From positions 2,110,501-2,174,500 of the forward strand of contig NZ_FWWU01000009.1 of NCBI RefSeq assembly GCF_900176165.1: a stretch of DNA of 64,000 nt, written 5' to 3'. Source of the DNA: Deinococcus hopiensis KR-140 (lineage in GTDB: Bacteria; Deinococcota; Deinococci; Deinococcales; Deinococcaceae). How positions within the stretch are numbered: the stretch's first letter is position 1; each line of letters starts with the position of its first letter. The notes under the pieces are model-generated. The model ran no database searches, was not told where the DNA came from, and saw only the letters and a program-made list of their open reading frames with translations. Position numbers and translations under genes: made by a program. Positions 26,172 to 37,880 of this stretch are shown one piece after another.

Positions 26172-26416
26172 ACGAACAGCGACGCCAGCCCGGCGACCGA
26201 GCCCACGGCGAGGGCCGCGCCAATCGCGAACATCCCCAGGCAACCACGGCTGTGGCGGCGGTGCGAGCGGTGGTGGGGCCGGTGATGCCCTCCGTGACCG
26301 TAATGCCCGTGGTGAGCGCTGTGGCTGTGGCTGTGCCCGAAAAATCCGGCGCCGTGCCCACTGCTGTGGCTGTGCCCACGACTGAACGAGAAGGAACCTC
26401 CTGAAAATCCACTCAT
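26168..26416 (-). CDS. histidine-rich small membrane protein
   Basis: An 82-residue protein. The first 60 residues are an HGHYGHGGHHRPHHRSHRR-type His/Gly/Ser tract, and one hydrophobic helix ends it (GMFAIGAALAVGSVAGLASL). This looks like a membrane-tethered metal-binding tail (nickel, zinc or copper buffering), an inference from composition only. Upstream of the APH-like kinase and divergent from glmM. A weak purine stretch precedes the ATG. Confidence 0.5.
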   Translation of the reverse strand: MSGFSGGSFSFSRGHSHSSGHGAGFFGHSHSHSAHHGHYGHGGHHRPHHRSHRRHSRGCLGMFAIGAALAVGSVAGLASLFV

Positions 26417-26511
26417 GCCTGCAGGTACGAGGCGGAGGGCGCGGAGGTTTCCGGCCTCCCCCAGCCGGGGAGGGGCAGGCGAAACACCGGGCCGCGTATG
26501 ATGCGCGAATC

Positions 26512-27846
26512 ATGAGCGAAAGAAAGTACTTTGGAACCGACGGCGTGCGCGCGGTGGCGGGTGAGTTTCCGCTGACGGCAGCCTGGGTCATGAACCTCGG
26601 CGCGGCGGCGGGAGAGGTGTTGAAACGGCGCAGTGCCCGGCCCTGCGTGGTCATTGGCAAGGACACCCGGCAAAGCGGCGACATGCTTGAGGCGGCGCTG
26701 GCTGCCGGGCTCACCAGTCGGGGCGTGAACGTTATTCACGTCGGTGTGCTGCCCACCCCCGGCGTCAGCTACCTGACCCGTTACCTGGAGGCCGAGGCGG
26801 GCGTGGTTATCAGCGCCTCGCACAACCCCTACCAGGACAACGGCATTAAATTCTTCGGCGCGGACGGCGGCAAGCTCAGCGACGCAACGGAACTGGAGAT
26901 CGAGGCGGCGATTGACGACGTGACCGCTTTCGCACCCGTCAGTGGCGTGGACCTCGGCTCAGTGACCGACTACGGCGAGGCCGAGCGGCTGTACACGAAG
27001 TTCCTGCGTGCCCAGGCTCCAGACCTTTCGGGACTGCGGATCGCCATGGACTGCGCGAACGGCGCGGCGTACCGGGTAGGCCCCAAGGTCTTTCAGGCGG
27101 CGGGAGCGGACGTGTTCGCGGTGTTCACCACCCCCGACGGACGCAACATCAACCGGGGCTGCGGCAGCACGCACCTCGAGCAGTTGCAGCGCGTGGTGCG
27201 GGGCGGCGAATATGACCTGGGGGTGGCCTTCGACGGCGACGCCGACCGGGCGCTGTTCGTCGATTCTCGCGGCAACGTGATTCACGGAGACCACATGCTG
27301 CTGCTGGGTGCGCGGGCGCGGGGCGACGCAGCGGTGGTGACGACCATCATGAGCAACATGGCGCTGGAGGTGAAGCTCACCGAGGCGGGCGTCGGCCTGG
27401 AGCGCACCGCCGTGGGAGACCGTTACGTTCATGAACGCCTCCACGCCAAGGCACTGACCCTGGGGGGCGAGCAGAGCGGCCACGTGCTGTTTCTGGACGT
27501 TTCCCCCACCGGCGACGGCGTGCTGACCGCCCTGCTGACCCTGGCCGCCATGAAAAAGCTGGGGACCACCCTGGACGAACTGCACGACGAACTGGTGATG
27601 TTTCCGCAGACGCTCGTGAACGTGCGCGTGGGCGACAAGAAAGCCATCTCACGCGACGGGCGGGTGCAGGCGGCAGTGGAGCAGGCCGAGGCCCGCCTCG
27701 CGGGACGAGGCCGCGTCAATCTACGGCCGAGCGGTACCGAGAACCTGATTCGGGTCATGGTAGAGGGCCCCGACGAGGCCGAAATCCATGAGATCGCCCG
27801 AACCATCGCCGCCGTGGTGGAGGAACAGGGAAGCGTCAGCGCCTGA
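26512..27846 (+). CDS. glmM: phosphoglucosamine mutase
   Basis: Interconverts glucosamine-6-phosphate and glucosamine-1-phosphate for UDP-GlcNAc and peptidoglycan synthesis. It has 444 residues, the normal length. It opens with KYFGTDGVRAVAG; the phosphoserine loop is VISASHNPYQDNG near residue 102; the metal loop is FDGDADRAL near 239; the sugar loop is GGEQSGHV; the phosphate-binding end is LRPSGTENLIRVM. TATGAT sits 9 nt before the ATG. A strong hairpin follows the gene. Confidence 0.97.
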   Translation: MSERKYFGTDGVRAVAGEFPLTAAWVMNLGAAAGEVLKRRSARPCVVIGKDTRQSGDMLEAALAAGLTSRGVNVIHVGVLPTPGVSYLTRYLEAEAGVVISASHNPYQDNGIKFFGADGGKLSDATELEIEAAIDDVTAFAPVSGVDLGSVTDYGEAERLYTKFLRAQAPDLSGLRIAMDCANGAAYRVGPKVFQAAGADVFAVFTTPDGRNINRGCGSTHLEQLQRVVRGGEYDLGVAFDGDADRALFVDSRGNVIHGDHMLLLGARARGDAAVVTTIMSNMALEVKLTEAGVGLERTAVGDRYVHERLHAKALTLGGEQSGHVLFLDVSPTGDGVLTALLTLAAMKKLGTTLDELHDELVMFPQTLVNVRVGDKKAISRDGRVQAAVEQAEARLAGRGRVNLRPSGTENLIRVMVEGPDEAEIHEIARTIAAVVEEQGSVSA

Positions 27847-27897
27847 GAACGTCGTCACTGAGGCAACGGCCTACAACAACGCGGCAGGCAGGAACAG

Positions 27898-27930
27898 AAG
27901 GGCCCGGCGAGGAGCTTCACCGGGCCCTTT
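27898..27930 (+). terminator. glmM terminator
   Basis: Perfect stem AAGGGCCCGG / CCGGGCCCTT with a 12-nt loop and a short T run. Confidence 0.85.
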
Positions 27931-28180
27931 CCCCGTGTCCTGACGTTTTGGACATAAGGACGCCAAACTGACGCGAAACTGTCGGACTTGTCGAAAGAGA
28001 CTCATTTTTCTTAAAGAGAGGTCCTTTTTTGAGGAAAAGGTGTGTACTTTTCGACATTCCAATAGATTTAAATCCCAATTCGCTAAACAAAACCTTATAA
28101 AATAGATCAAAGTTAAGGTCGCTCTCACCCCTTTCACTTAAGCCCCCTCCTTTTGTTCTGCCTCGGAGTGCATCCTGTCT
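27931..28180. other. AT-rich upstream region of the metalloprotease gene
   Basis: This 250-bp stretch is far more AT-rich than its surroundings (for example TTTAAATCCC, CTTATAAAATAGATC and runs of six T). It looks like a promoter/UP-element region for the gene at 28181. An 88-codon minus-strand frame here has no support. Confidence 0.4.
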
Positions 28181-29908
28181 ATGAAGAGTCTTCTGCGCCT
28201 GACCCTCATTCTCACGCTCGCACTCACCGCCTGCGGGAGCGGCAGCGGTCCCTCGGCCAGCACGCCAGCTCCGGCGCCCACCGATGGGGGAACCGCCAAC
28301 GACGCGGGCAGCATTACGCTTTCCCAGACTTCCTCGTACCGCTATGACGGCTACAACCTCGGGCTGGCCCTGGGCGAGAGCGTCAGCGGAACGTACCTCA
28401 GCGGGGCCACCTGGACGAGCAGCAATCCGGCAGCGGTGCGGGTTACAGCAGGCACGGGCGGCAGCTTCACGGTCACGGGCTTGGCGGCGGGCACTTCCAC
28501 CGTGCGCGGAACGCTGGGCACCCGAGCGGCCGAGATGAAGGTGACGGTGACAGCTCCGGCCACCACCCCGGCCCCAACGCCCGCCCCCACGGTCAGCAGC
28601 GTAAACGTCAGCACCACCACGCTGGCGCTGAACCCGGGCGCGAGCCAGACGGTCACGGCGGCGGTTCAGGGCACGGGCAGCTTCAATCCCGGCGTGACCT
28701 GGACCACCAGCAACGCGGGTGTAGCGAATGTGGACGGCGCGGGGCGCGTCACCGCCGTCGCGGTCGGCACAGCCACCGTCACCGCCACCAGCGTTCAGGA
28801 CGCGAGCAAGCGGGCCAGCCTCTCCGTCACCGTCACGGCTCCCGCGCCCACCATCATGGGCGTGACGGTCAACCCCGGCAGCCTCAGCCTGACGGCGGGC
28901 GGCAGCCAGAGCGTGACCGCCAGCGTGCAGGGCACGGGCAGCTTCAACCCCGGCGTGACCTGGACCACCAGCAACGCGGGTGTAGCGAATGTGGACGGCG
29001 CGGGGCGCGTCACCGCCGTCGCGGCGGGCACAGCCACCATCACCGCCACCAGCGTTCAGGACGCGGACCAGCGGGCCAGCCTCACGGCCACCGTGACGGC
29101 CCCGGCCCCCACGCCCACCCCGGCCCCGGCCCCCTCGCAAGACGCCTTCGACATCACGGTGGTCTTCCCATCGGGGACCACCCTGACAGCTGGGCAGAAG
29201 GCGGCCTTCACGAACGCGGCCACACGCTGGTCCCAGGTGATTGCGGCAGGCCTGCCGGACGTGGCGGGGGTCACCCTTTCGACGGGCCAGAAGGTCACCG
29301 TGGACGACGTGACCATCGTGGCGAGCGGCACCCCCATCGACGGCCCCGGGCAGATTCTGGGGCAGGCCGGACCCCGGCAGGTGCGTCCCGGCACCACCCT
29401 GCCGCTGTGGGGGGAGATGGAGTTCGATTCGGCGGACCTCGACAGCATGGAGGCGAACGGCACCCTCGCGGGCGTGATCATGCACGAGATGGGACACGTG
29501 CTGGGCATTGGCACGCTGTGGGACAGATACCTCACGGTCAACGCCACCACCTGCACAAGCGCAACGAAGGTGCAGTACAGCGGCGCGAACGGCTTGGGGC
29601 AGTACAAGGCGCTGAATGGGCAGGCTGCGGGCGTCCCCGTCGAAGATCAGTACGGCGAGGGCACCAAGTGCGGGCACTGGAAGGAGTCGGTCTTCCAGAA
29701 CGAACTGATGACCGGCTTCGCCAACAAAGGCTCCATGCCCCTGAGCCGCATCACGCTGGGAGCCCTGGCAGACCTGGGCTACTCGGTCAACTACGCTGCT
29801 GCCGACGCCTACACCATTCCCAGTGTGTCGGCCCAGTCGGTAGACCCAGGCACCCAGATTCATGAGCGCCTGATTACCCCAGACGGCATCGTTGATCCCG
29901 GCCACTGA
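28181..29908 (+). CDS. lipoprotein metalloprotease with bacterial Ig-like (BIG2) repeats
   Basis: A 575-residue secreted lipoprotein (MKSLLRLTLILTLALTACG with lipobox LTAC). Three BIG2-type Ig-like repeats run from about 45 to 310; the second and third are nearly identical (GTGSFNPGVTWTTSNAGVAN in both). After a Pro/Thr/Ala linker, the C-terminal 250 residues form a zincin with HEMGHVLGIGTLW (HExxHxxGxxH-type, last ligand unclear), as in leishmanolysin-like M8 or related proteases. An extracellular protease held to the envelope, probably with Ig domains binding sugar or protein. It is followed by a good terminator. Confidence 0.88.
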   Translation: MKSLLRLTLILTLALTACGSGSGPSASTPAPAPTDGGTANDAGSITLSQTSSYRYDGYNLGLALGESVSGTYLSGATWTSSNPAAVRVTAGTGGSFTVTGLAAGTSTVRGTLGTRAAEMKVTVTAPATTPAPTPAPTVSSVNVSTTTLALNPGASQTVTAAVQGTGSFNPGVTWTTSNAGVANVDGAGRVTAVAVGTATVTATSVQDASKRASLSVTVTAPAPTIMGVTVNPGSLSLTAGGSQSVTASVQGTGSFNPGVTWTTSNAGVANVDGAGRVTAVAAGTATITATSVQDADQRASLTATVTAPAPTPTPAPAPSQDAFDITVVFPSGTTLTAGQKAAFTNAATRWSQVIAAGLPDVAGVTLSTGQKVTVDDVTIVASGTPIDGPGQILGQAGPRQVRPGTTLPLWGEMEFDSADLDSMEANGTLAGVIMHEMGHVLGIGTLWDRYLTVNATTCTSATKVQYSGANGLGQYKALNGQAAGVPVEDQYGEGTKCGHWKESVFQNELMTGFANKGSMPLSRITLGALADLGYSVNYAAADAYTIPSVSAQSVDPGTQIHERLITPDGIVDPGH

Positions 29909-29924
29909 TCTGGCTGCGCGGCGG

Positions 29925-29954
29925 ACGGACCTCCTTTGACGGGGAGGTCCGTTT
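29925..29954 (+). terminator. terminator after metalloprotease gene
   Basis: Stem ACGGACCTCC / GGAGGTCCGT with loop TTTGACGG, then TTCG. Confidence 0.75.
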
Positions 29955-30032
29955 CGCCGTCTCCAGAACCGCCCCCCACTCTTTATCTCTCCTCATGCGG
30001 CTTCCCGTAATGCCCCGCGTACAATCCTGGCT

Positions 30033-32777
30033 ATGACCGCTCCCGCTCCCGACACACTCGTGCTGATCGACGGGCACGCGCTGGCGTTCCGCTCCTACTT
30101 CGCCATCCCGCCGCTGAACAACGCTCGGGGTGAGTCCACGCACGCCATCCTGGGCTTCTTGCGCCTTACCCTGCGCCTGATGCGCCAGGTTTCCAACCAG
30201 GTCATCGTGGTGTTCGATCCCCCTGGCGGCAGCTTCCGGCACAAGCAGTACGAGGGCTACAAGTCGGGCCGCGCCCAGACGCCCAGCGATCTGCCGGGCC
30301 AGATTAACCGCATCCGCGCGATCGTGGACGCGCTCGGCTTGCCCCGCCTGGAAGAACCCGGCTTCGAAGCCGACGACGTGATTGCCACGGTGACCAAGAT
30401 GGCCGAGGGCAAGGGCTTTCAGGTCCGCATCGTGACCAGCGACCGCGACGCGTACCAGCTCCTTGACGACCACGTGCGGGTGATTGCCAATGACTTCTCG
30501 CTCATCGGTCCCGACGAGGTGCTGGCCAAGTACGGCGTTACCGTGGGGCAGTGGGTGGACTACCGCGCACTGACGGGCGATGCCAGCGACAACATCCCCG
30601 GTGCGAAAGGGATTGGGCCGAAGACGGCGGCCAAGCTGCTGCAAACCTATCGCACGCTGGACGCGGTCCTCGCCGCAGCGAAAGACGGTACCCTGGAGCC
30701 CAAGGGCACCCGCGAGAAGCTGCTCACGTCGGAAGCGGACGTGCGCTTCAGCCACGAGTTGTCGTGCATGGTGACCAACCTGCCCCTGCAGATCGAACTC
30801 GGCGTGGGGCGGAGCGAGGGAGACCCGCAACGGCTCGGAGCCCTGCTGGACGAGCTGGAGCTGACAACGCTCAAACGTGACATCTTCGCGCTGACCCAAC
30901 CGGAGGCGGCAGAAGGCGCAGCGGAGGCGGAGCAGGCCCCGCCCGCGGTGGAAGCCCCGCCCGAGGCCAAGTGGCGCACCCCTGGCGAGGGCGTGACCTG
31001 GGGCTATGTCCTCTCACGTGAGGATGACCTCACGGCGGAACTGACCGCCGCCGCGACGTTCGACGGCAAGGTGATTCGCGTGGCCCCCACCGGTGACCGC
31101 CCGCGCAGGGCGGAGGAGGCGCAGGTGGTACTGGAAACGGCCTCGCCGCAGTCTTCCCTGTTCACAGGTGTGCACACCGAGGGAGAGGACCCTCCCAAGA
31201 AACAGACGAAGGCCGAGCAAAAGGCCGCTGAGAAAGTGGCGAAGGCAGCCCAGAAAGAGGCGCAGCGCCTCGCCGCCCTCTATCCCGCTACCGTGGATGA
31301 GGCCGAGTTCGTGGGCCAGCGCTTTGTCACGGCGGCGGGAGCCAAGGCCCTCGCCGCGCACCTCAGCGTGCGGGGCACCAACGTGGAGCCGGGCGACGAT
31401 CCCCTCCTTGTGGCCTACCTGCTGGACCCCGCGAACACAGCCATGCCCGCCGTCACCGAGCGCTACCTGCGGGCAGGTTGGCCCGAGGACGCGGGCGGAC
31501 GCGCCTTCCTGACGCGCCGACTGCTGGATGAGCTGCCCGCCCAACTTGGCGAACCCCGCCGCAAGCTGTACGAAGATGTGGAAAAGCCGCTCGCCGGCGT
31601 GCTGAAAAACATGGAGGTGCGCGGCGTACGGCTCGACAGCGACTATATTCGCGGTCTTTCGGGAGCCACCACTGCCCGCATCGCCACCCTGGAGGCTGAG
31701 ATTCACCGCCACGCCGGGCGCGAGTTTCCCATCCGCAGCCGCGACCAGCTCGAAGCCGTCTTGTACGACGAACTGGGCCTCGCCAGCGGCAAGAAGACGA
31801 AGCTGACCGGCAAGCGCTCCACGGCGGTCTCGGCCCTGGAACCCCTGCGCGACGAGCATCCCATTGTTCCCGCGCTGCTGGAATACCGCGAGCTCGAAAA
31901 GCTGCGCGGCACCTACCTCGATCCGCTGCCCAGCCTGGTCAACCCGCGCACCGGGCGGCTCCACACCACCTTTGCACAGACGGCGGTGGCGACAGGGCGG
32001 CTGAGCAGCCTCAATCCCAACCTACAGAACATCCCTATCCGCTCGCAGACAGGCCGCGAGATTCGCAAAGGCTTTACCGCGGACGCCGGGTTTTGCCTGA
32101 TCTCCGCCGACTACTCGCAAATTGAGTTGCGGCTGCTGGCGCACATCGCGGGCGATCCCCTGATGCAGCAGGCGTTTCAGGAAGGCGCGGACATCCACCG
32201 CCGCACCGCCGCGCAGGTGCTGGGCCTGAACGAGGGCACCATCACGCCAGACCAGCGCCGGGCAGCCAAGACCGTGAACTTCGGCGTGCTGTACGGCATG
32301 AGTGCCCACCGCCTCAGCAACGACCTGAGCATCAGCTACTCGGAAGCAGCGTCCTTTATCGACACCTACTTCAGTACCTACCCCGGTATCCGCGAGTACA
32401 TCGACAAGACGCTGGAGTTCGGGCGAGAGCACGGCTACGTGGAGACGCTGTACGGCCGCCGCCGCTACGTGCCCGAGCTGAAGGCGCAAAACCGCAACGT
32501 ACGCGAGGCGGGCGAGCGCCTGGCCTACAACATGCCCATCCAGGGCACCGCCGCCGACATCATCAAGGTGGCGATGGTGCACCTCGACCGTGAGCTGGAG
32601 CAGCGCGGCGCGCGGCTGCTCCTGCAGGTCCACGACGAACTGCTGATTGAGGTGCCCGAAGACCGCGCGGAGGAAATCGCCGCCTACACCCGCGAGGTGA
32701 TGGAGGGGGCCGCGCACCTCAGCGTGCCGCTGGCGGTGGAAGTCGGCACCGGACCGAACTGGTATGACACCAAATGA
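30033..32777 (+). CDS. polA: DNA polymerase I
   Basis: Repair and Okazaki-maturation polymerase, 914 residues. The N-terminal 5' nuclease covers residues 1-290 (LIDGHALAFRSYFA, FEADDVIAT, SDRDAYQLL, TGDASDNIPGAKGIG). The central domain (about 310-530) lacks a recognisable DxE exonuclease signature and includes a charged KKQTKAEQKAAEKVAKAAQK insertion, fitting a proofreading-dead PolA as described for Deinococcus. The polymerase domain has motif A ISADYSQIELRLLAHIAGD, motif B RRAAKTVNFGVLYG and motif C LQVHDELLIEVP. TACAAT ends 7 nt before the ATG, so the transcript is probably leaderless. Confidence 0.97.
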   Translation: MTAPAPDTLVLIDGHALAFRSYFAIPPLNNARGESTHAILGFLRLTLRLMRQVSNQVIVVFDPPGGSFRHKQYEGYKSGRAQTPSDLPGQINRIRAIVDALGLPRLEEPGFEADDVIATVTKMAEGKGFQVRIVTSDRDAYQLLDDHVRVIANDFSLIGPDEVLAKYGVTVGQWVDYRALTGDASDNIPGAKGIGPKTAAKLLQTYRTLDAVLAAAKDGTLEPKGTREKLLTSEADVRFSHELSCMVTNLPLQIELGVGRSEGDPQRLGALLDELELTTLKRDIFALTQPEAAEGAAEAEQAPPAVEAPPEAKWRTPGEGVTWGYVLSREDDLTAELTAAATFDGKVIRVAPTGDRPRRAEEAQVVLETASPQSSLFTGVHTEGEDPPKKQTKAEQKAAEKVAKAAQKEAQRLAALYPATVDEAEFVGQRFVTAAGAKALAAHLSVRGTNVEPGDDPLLVAYLLDPANTAMPAVTERYLRAGWPEDAGGRAFLTRRLLDELPAQLGEPRRKLYEDVEKPLAGVLKNMEVRGVRLDSDYIRGLSGATTARIATLEAEIHRHAGREFPIRSRDQLEAVLYDELGLASGKKTKLTGKRSTAVSALEPLRDEHPIVPALLEYRELEKLRGTYLDPLPSLVNPRTGRLHTTFAQTAVATGRLSSLNPNLQNIPIRSQTGREIRKGFTADAGFCLISADYSQIELRLLAHIAGDPLMQQAFQEGADIHRRTAAQVLGLNEGTITPDQRRAAKTVNFGVLYGMSAHRLSNDLSISYSEAASFIDTYFSTYPGIREYIDKTLEFGREHGYVETLYGRRRYVPELKAQNRNVREAGERLAYNMPIQGTAADIIKVAMVHLDRELEQRGARLLLQVHDELLIEVPEDRAEEIAAYTREVMEGAAHLSVPLAVEVGTGPNWYDTK

Positions 32778-32790
32778 GGGGGAGAATCCA

Positions 32791-33390
32791 ATGACCATCC
32801 GCGCCCTCTTCTGGGATATCGGCGGTGTGCTGCTTACCAACGGCTGGGACCGCGAGCAACGGGCGGAGGTGGTGACCCGCTTCGGATTGGACGCTTCTGC
32901 GTTTGGTGAGCGCCACAAGCTGGCCGTTCCCGAGCTGGAGCGGGGCCGCATGGTTCTCGGCGAGTACATGGCCCAGACCGTCTTTTACACTCCCCGCGAC
33001 TTTACCCCGGACGACTTCCGCGCGGCGATGGAAGCGGTCAGCCAGCCGCATCTGGAGACGCTGGCCCTGGCCCGCGAGCTGGGCACCCGCCACCGCATGT
33101 ACGCCCTGAACAACGAGGGCCGCGATCTCAACGAATACCGCGTGCGGACCTACGGCCTGAACCAGTTCCTCCTGGGCTTTTTCACGTCCTGCTACCTGGG
33201 GGTGATGAAGCCGGGCCCCGCCATCTACCGCCTCGCCCTGGACCTCGCGCACGTTCGGCCGGGGGAAGCCGTGATGATTGACGACCGCGCCCAGAACGTG
33301 GAGGCTGCCCGCTCGGTCGGGATGCAGGGCGTGCTGTACGAGAATGCGGCGCAGTTGCGGAAAGCGCTGGCGGAGCTGGGGGCGGAGTGA
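32791..33390 (+). CDS. HAD-family hydrolase
   Basis: A 199-residue haloacid dehalogenase-like phosphatase. Motif I is FWDIGGVLL, in which the second Asp of DxD is Gly (as in haloacid dehalogenase / epoxide-hydrolase-N-like members); motif II is ALNNEG; motif III Lys is in GVMKPGPAIY; motif IV is VMIDDRAQNVEAA. Start at 32791 is set by GGGGGAG 6 nt upstream. It lies 13 nt after polA and is probably co-transcribed; a nucleotide-pool role is possible but unproven. Confidence 0.85.
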   Translation: MTIRALFWDIGGVLLTNGWDREQRAEVVTRFGLDASAFGERHKLAVPELERGRMVLGEYMAQTVFYTPRDFTPDDFRAAMEAVSQPHLETLALARELGTRHRMYALNNEGRDLNEYRVRTYGLNQFLLGFFTSCYLGVMKPGPAIYRLALDLAHVRPGEAVMIDDRAQNVEAARSVGMQGVLYENAAQLRKALAELGAE

Positions 33391-33480
33391 TTGAGGCGGG
33401 GTGGGGGCTTGTCCCTCTGGGCGCCACGTCACCCCGCCGCCCAAAACGGGGCGCCCCTCCCACTCCCCTATTCCTGTCCC

Positions 33481-33810
<330 letters not shown>

Positions 33811-33881
33811 GCGCCTTAGGATAGCAAAAGCGTGTCTGGGTGCCGTCAGCGCCAGGCCAAGGATATAAGCAGGTGAAGCGC

Positions 33882-33907
33882 AAAAAAAGCCTCCCGCGAG
33901 GGGAGGC
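33882..33907 (-). terminator. terminator of the winged-helix gene
   Basis: On the minus strand, GCCTCCC / GGGAGGC stem with a 5-nt loop followed by seven T, directly after the gene ending at 33924. Confidence 0.85.
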
Positions 33908-33923
33908 CTGAGGGCACAGCCGG

Positions 33924-34430
<507 letters not shown>

Positions 34431-34727
34431 GCGCTATCCTCCGGGAAAACCAGAATGGGACTCAGGGCGAGGTGCCCTTCAGCGAGCCACTCGGGTCAGA
34501 GCGTTGACCGTGGACCGGGTACAAGTGCGCCTGGGAGCGCAACTTTCCTATTGTGACAGGTCCTCCTGCGATTTGCATGAGGCAAGCTGACACGGCCTAC
34601 ATACTTTGAGAAGCGTAGACTTTCGAGAGACAGGGCGAATACAGGGCGGCCAACCAGACCGAAAAGTCCGAATATGGTAAGTGGTCCAGTGTACAGCGAT
34701 GGTGAGTCAGGTTGCCTTGGACACCCA

Positions 34728-34800
34728 GTCAAGTCTGCTTGACGAAAAGTCAAGTCTGCTTGACGAAAAGTCAAGTCTGCTTGACGAAAGGTCAAGTCTC
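34728..34800. repeat. 21-bp-periodic palindromic operator array
   Basis: Three head-to-tail 21-bp units at 34728, 34749 and 34770 and a half unit at 34791. Each unit is the palindrome GTCAAG-TCTG-CTTGAC plus a 5-bp spacer CGAAA/CGAAG frame. A 21-bp period equals two helical turns, so bound proteins would stack on one face. The third unit supplies the -35 hexamer of the promoter for the operon at 34830. Confidence 0.8.
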
Positions 34801-34809
34801 CCTTACACT
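34781..34809 (+). promoter_or_regulatory. promoter of the membrane-protein/XRE/ABC operon
   Basis: TTGACG (34781-34786), 17-bp spacer, TACACT (34804-34809). The -35 box is the right half of the third operator repeat and the half repeat fills the spacer, so occupation of the array should block RNA polymerase. Predicted transcription start is about 14 nt before the ATG at 34830, with GAGGAG in between. Confidence 0.75.
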
Positions 34810-34829
34810 CCACGTTGAGGAGCGTTGAC

Positions 34830-35240
34830 ATGCACCAAAGGGCAAAAAGCCGGGACGAACGTGTGGGCCGCGTCGCCCTGACGCTGGGTCTGGGGGGAGG
34901 GCTGCTGGGTCTGCTCGGGGCGCTGGCGCTGCATTACGGGCAGCAGGCGCACGTAGATTTTGTGCGTGGGTTCGGGACGGGCGTGCTGGCGGCCCTCCCC
35001 TTCTTCTTCGCGGCGATGGCCCTGAGGGCCGTCCGGACCATGGACGAGTACGGCCGGCAGCTGCACGCGCGCGCGGCCGCCCTGGCCTTCTTGCTGGTGA
35101 TGGTGGTCGCCGGAACCCTCATCGCGCTGGAAGGCACCCTGGGCTTTCACACGCCCGCCTGGGTCTACTACACCGTGGGCATGACGACCTGGGGCGCAAC
35201 AGCTGGGGTGCTGAGCGCACGGGACGCGAGGGGAACATGA
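34830..35240 (+). CDS. small four-TM membrane protein
   Basis: A 136-residue membrane protein with four helices (LTLGLGGGLLGLLGALAL; GFGTGVLAALPFFFAAMAL; AAALAFLLVMVVAGTLIAL; AWVYYTVGMTTWGATAGVL). Between helices 2 and 3 is AVRTMDEYGRQLHARA, similar in pattern to the LMDEFRRARYLKA of the next gene, so the two are distant paralogues. Start at ATG 34830 after GAGGAG. First gene of a five-gene operon; its stop overlaps the next start (ATGA). Role unknown; probably an accessory or sensor subunit of the ABC exporter. Confidence 0.75.
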   Translation: MHQRAKSRDERVGRVALTLGLGGGLLGLLGALALHYGQQAHVDFVRGFGTGVLAALPFFFAAMALRAVRTMDEYGRQLHARAAALAFLLVMVVAGTLIALEGTLGFHTPAWVYYTVGMTTWGATAGVLSARDARGT

Positions 35241-35683
35241 CCACGGGCCGGGACAGAAAGCTGACTCGGGCGCGCTGGGCTGAAGCGGTCTTCACGGTCA
35301 TCGCTGGTCTGGGCGTGATGGGCCTGGCGCTGCGCCCCTCCCTGCTCCCCCTCTTCCTGACAACATTTACGCTGGTCACCCTGGCCCTGATGGGCTGGCA
35401 GTATCGCCTGATGGATGAGTTTCGGCGGGCGCGGTATCTCAAGGCCTGGGCCGCCACTGGCGTTACCGGGTTTCTCACCCTGACGGGGTTGATTCTCTGG
35501 ACGGCCTTGGAGTGGAGGCGGGGCGCTCAAGCTACGTCTCCCAGCTTCCAGGTTGCCCCAAGCGTATGGGCCCTGTACGTCTCCTGGACCACCATGCTCG
35601 TCACGTTTTTTGGGGCGACGGCCTACCTCTATCGCCGTGACGTCACCCCGGCTGTCCGGGCAGATCAAAGAGGTTATGAATAA
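35237..35683 (+). CDS. small four-TM membrane protein
   Basis: A 148-residue membrane protein with four helices and a cytoplasmic RLMDEFRRARYLKAWA segment between helices 2 and 3, like the preceding gene. Overlaps its neighbours on both sides (ATGA at 35237; 8 nt with the XRE gene). The pair MP-MP-XRE resembles bacterial modules in which a DUF-type membrane protein accompanies a tiny XRE repressor (as with YozG-like regulators); the mechanism here is not known. Confidence 0.75.
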   Translation: MTTGRDRKLTRARWAEAVFTVIAGLGVMGLALRPSLLPLFLTTFTLVTLALMGWQYRLMDEFRRARYLKAWAATGVTGFLTLTGLILWTALEWRRGAQATSPSFQVAPSVWALYVSWTTMLVTFFGATAYLYRRDVTPAVRADQRGYE

Positions 35684-35876
35684 CCGCGTCCGCGTCCTGC
35701 GTACCGAGCGGGGTTGGACGCAAGCCGAACTCGCCGAGCAGCTGGACGTGTCGCGGCAGACGGTCAATGCGCTGGAAACCGGCAAATACGATCCGAGCCT
35801 GCCCCTGGCCTTCCGCATCGCGCGGTTGTTTGGGCAGCATATCGAGGCCATCTTCGACGATGGCGAAGGGCGGTAA
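35676..35876 (+). CDS. XRE-family minimal transcriptional regulator
   Basis: A 66-residue lone helix-turn-helix: RVLRTERGWTQAELAEQL, then DVSRQTVNALETGKYDPSL and AFRIARLFGQHIEAIF, the YozG/Xre-small type that binds DNA as a dimer with no sensor domain. It overlaps the membrane-protein gene by 8 nt and is followed after 5 nt by the ABC ATPase. The best candidate to bind the 21-bp operator array ahead of the operon, i.e. autoregulation; this pairing is inferred from position. Confidence 0.9.
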   Translation: MNNRVRVLRTERGWTQAELAEQLDVSRQTVNALETGKYDPSLPLAFRIARLFGQHIEAIFDDGEGR

Positions 35877-35881
35877 CGGGC

Positions 35882-37878
<1,997 letters not shown>

Positions 37879-37880
<2 letters not shown>

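Noticed and set aside
27871..28137. 88-codon minus-strand frame in the AT-rich region after glmM
   Set aside because: It runs through the glmM terminator and has no ribosome site or recognisable domain.
34560..34727. RDRM-type radiation-response operator upstream of the XRE operon
   Set aside because: No palindrome of the TTATGT...ACATAA kind is present here or ahead of polA.
34728..34800. CRISPR array
   Set aside because: The units are contiguous 21-bp palindromes without unique spacers, and no cas genes are nearby; an operator array explains them.
34728..34800. Coding tandem repeat (DLTFRQA repeats on the minus strand)
   Set aside because: The frame is a chance translation of the operator array overlapping a promoter; it has no ribosome site.
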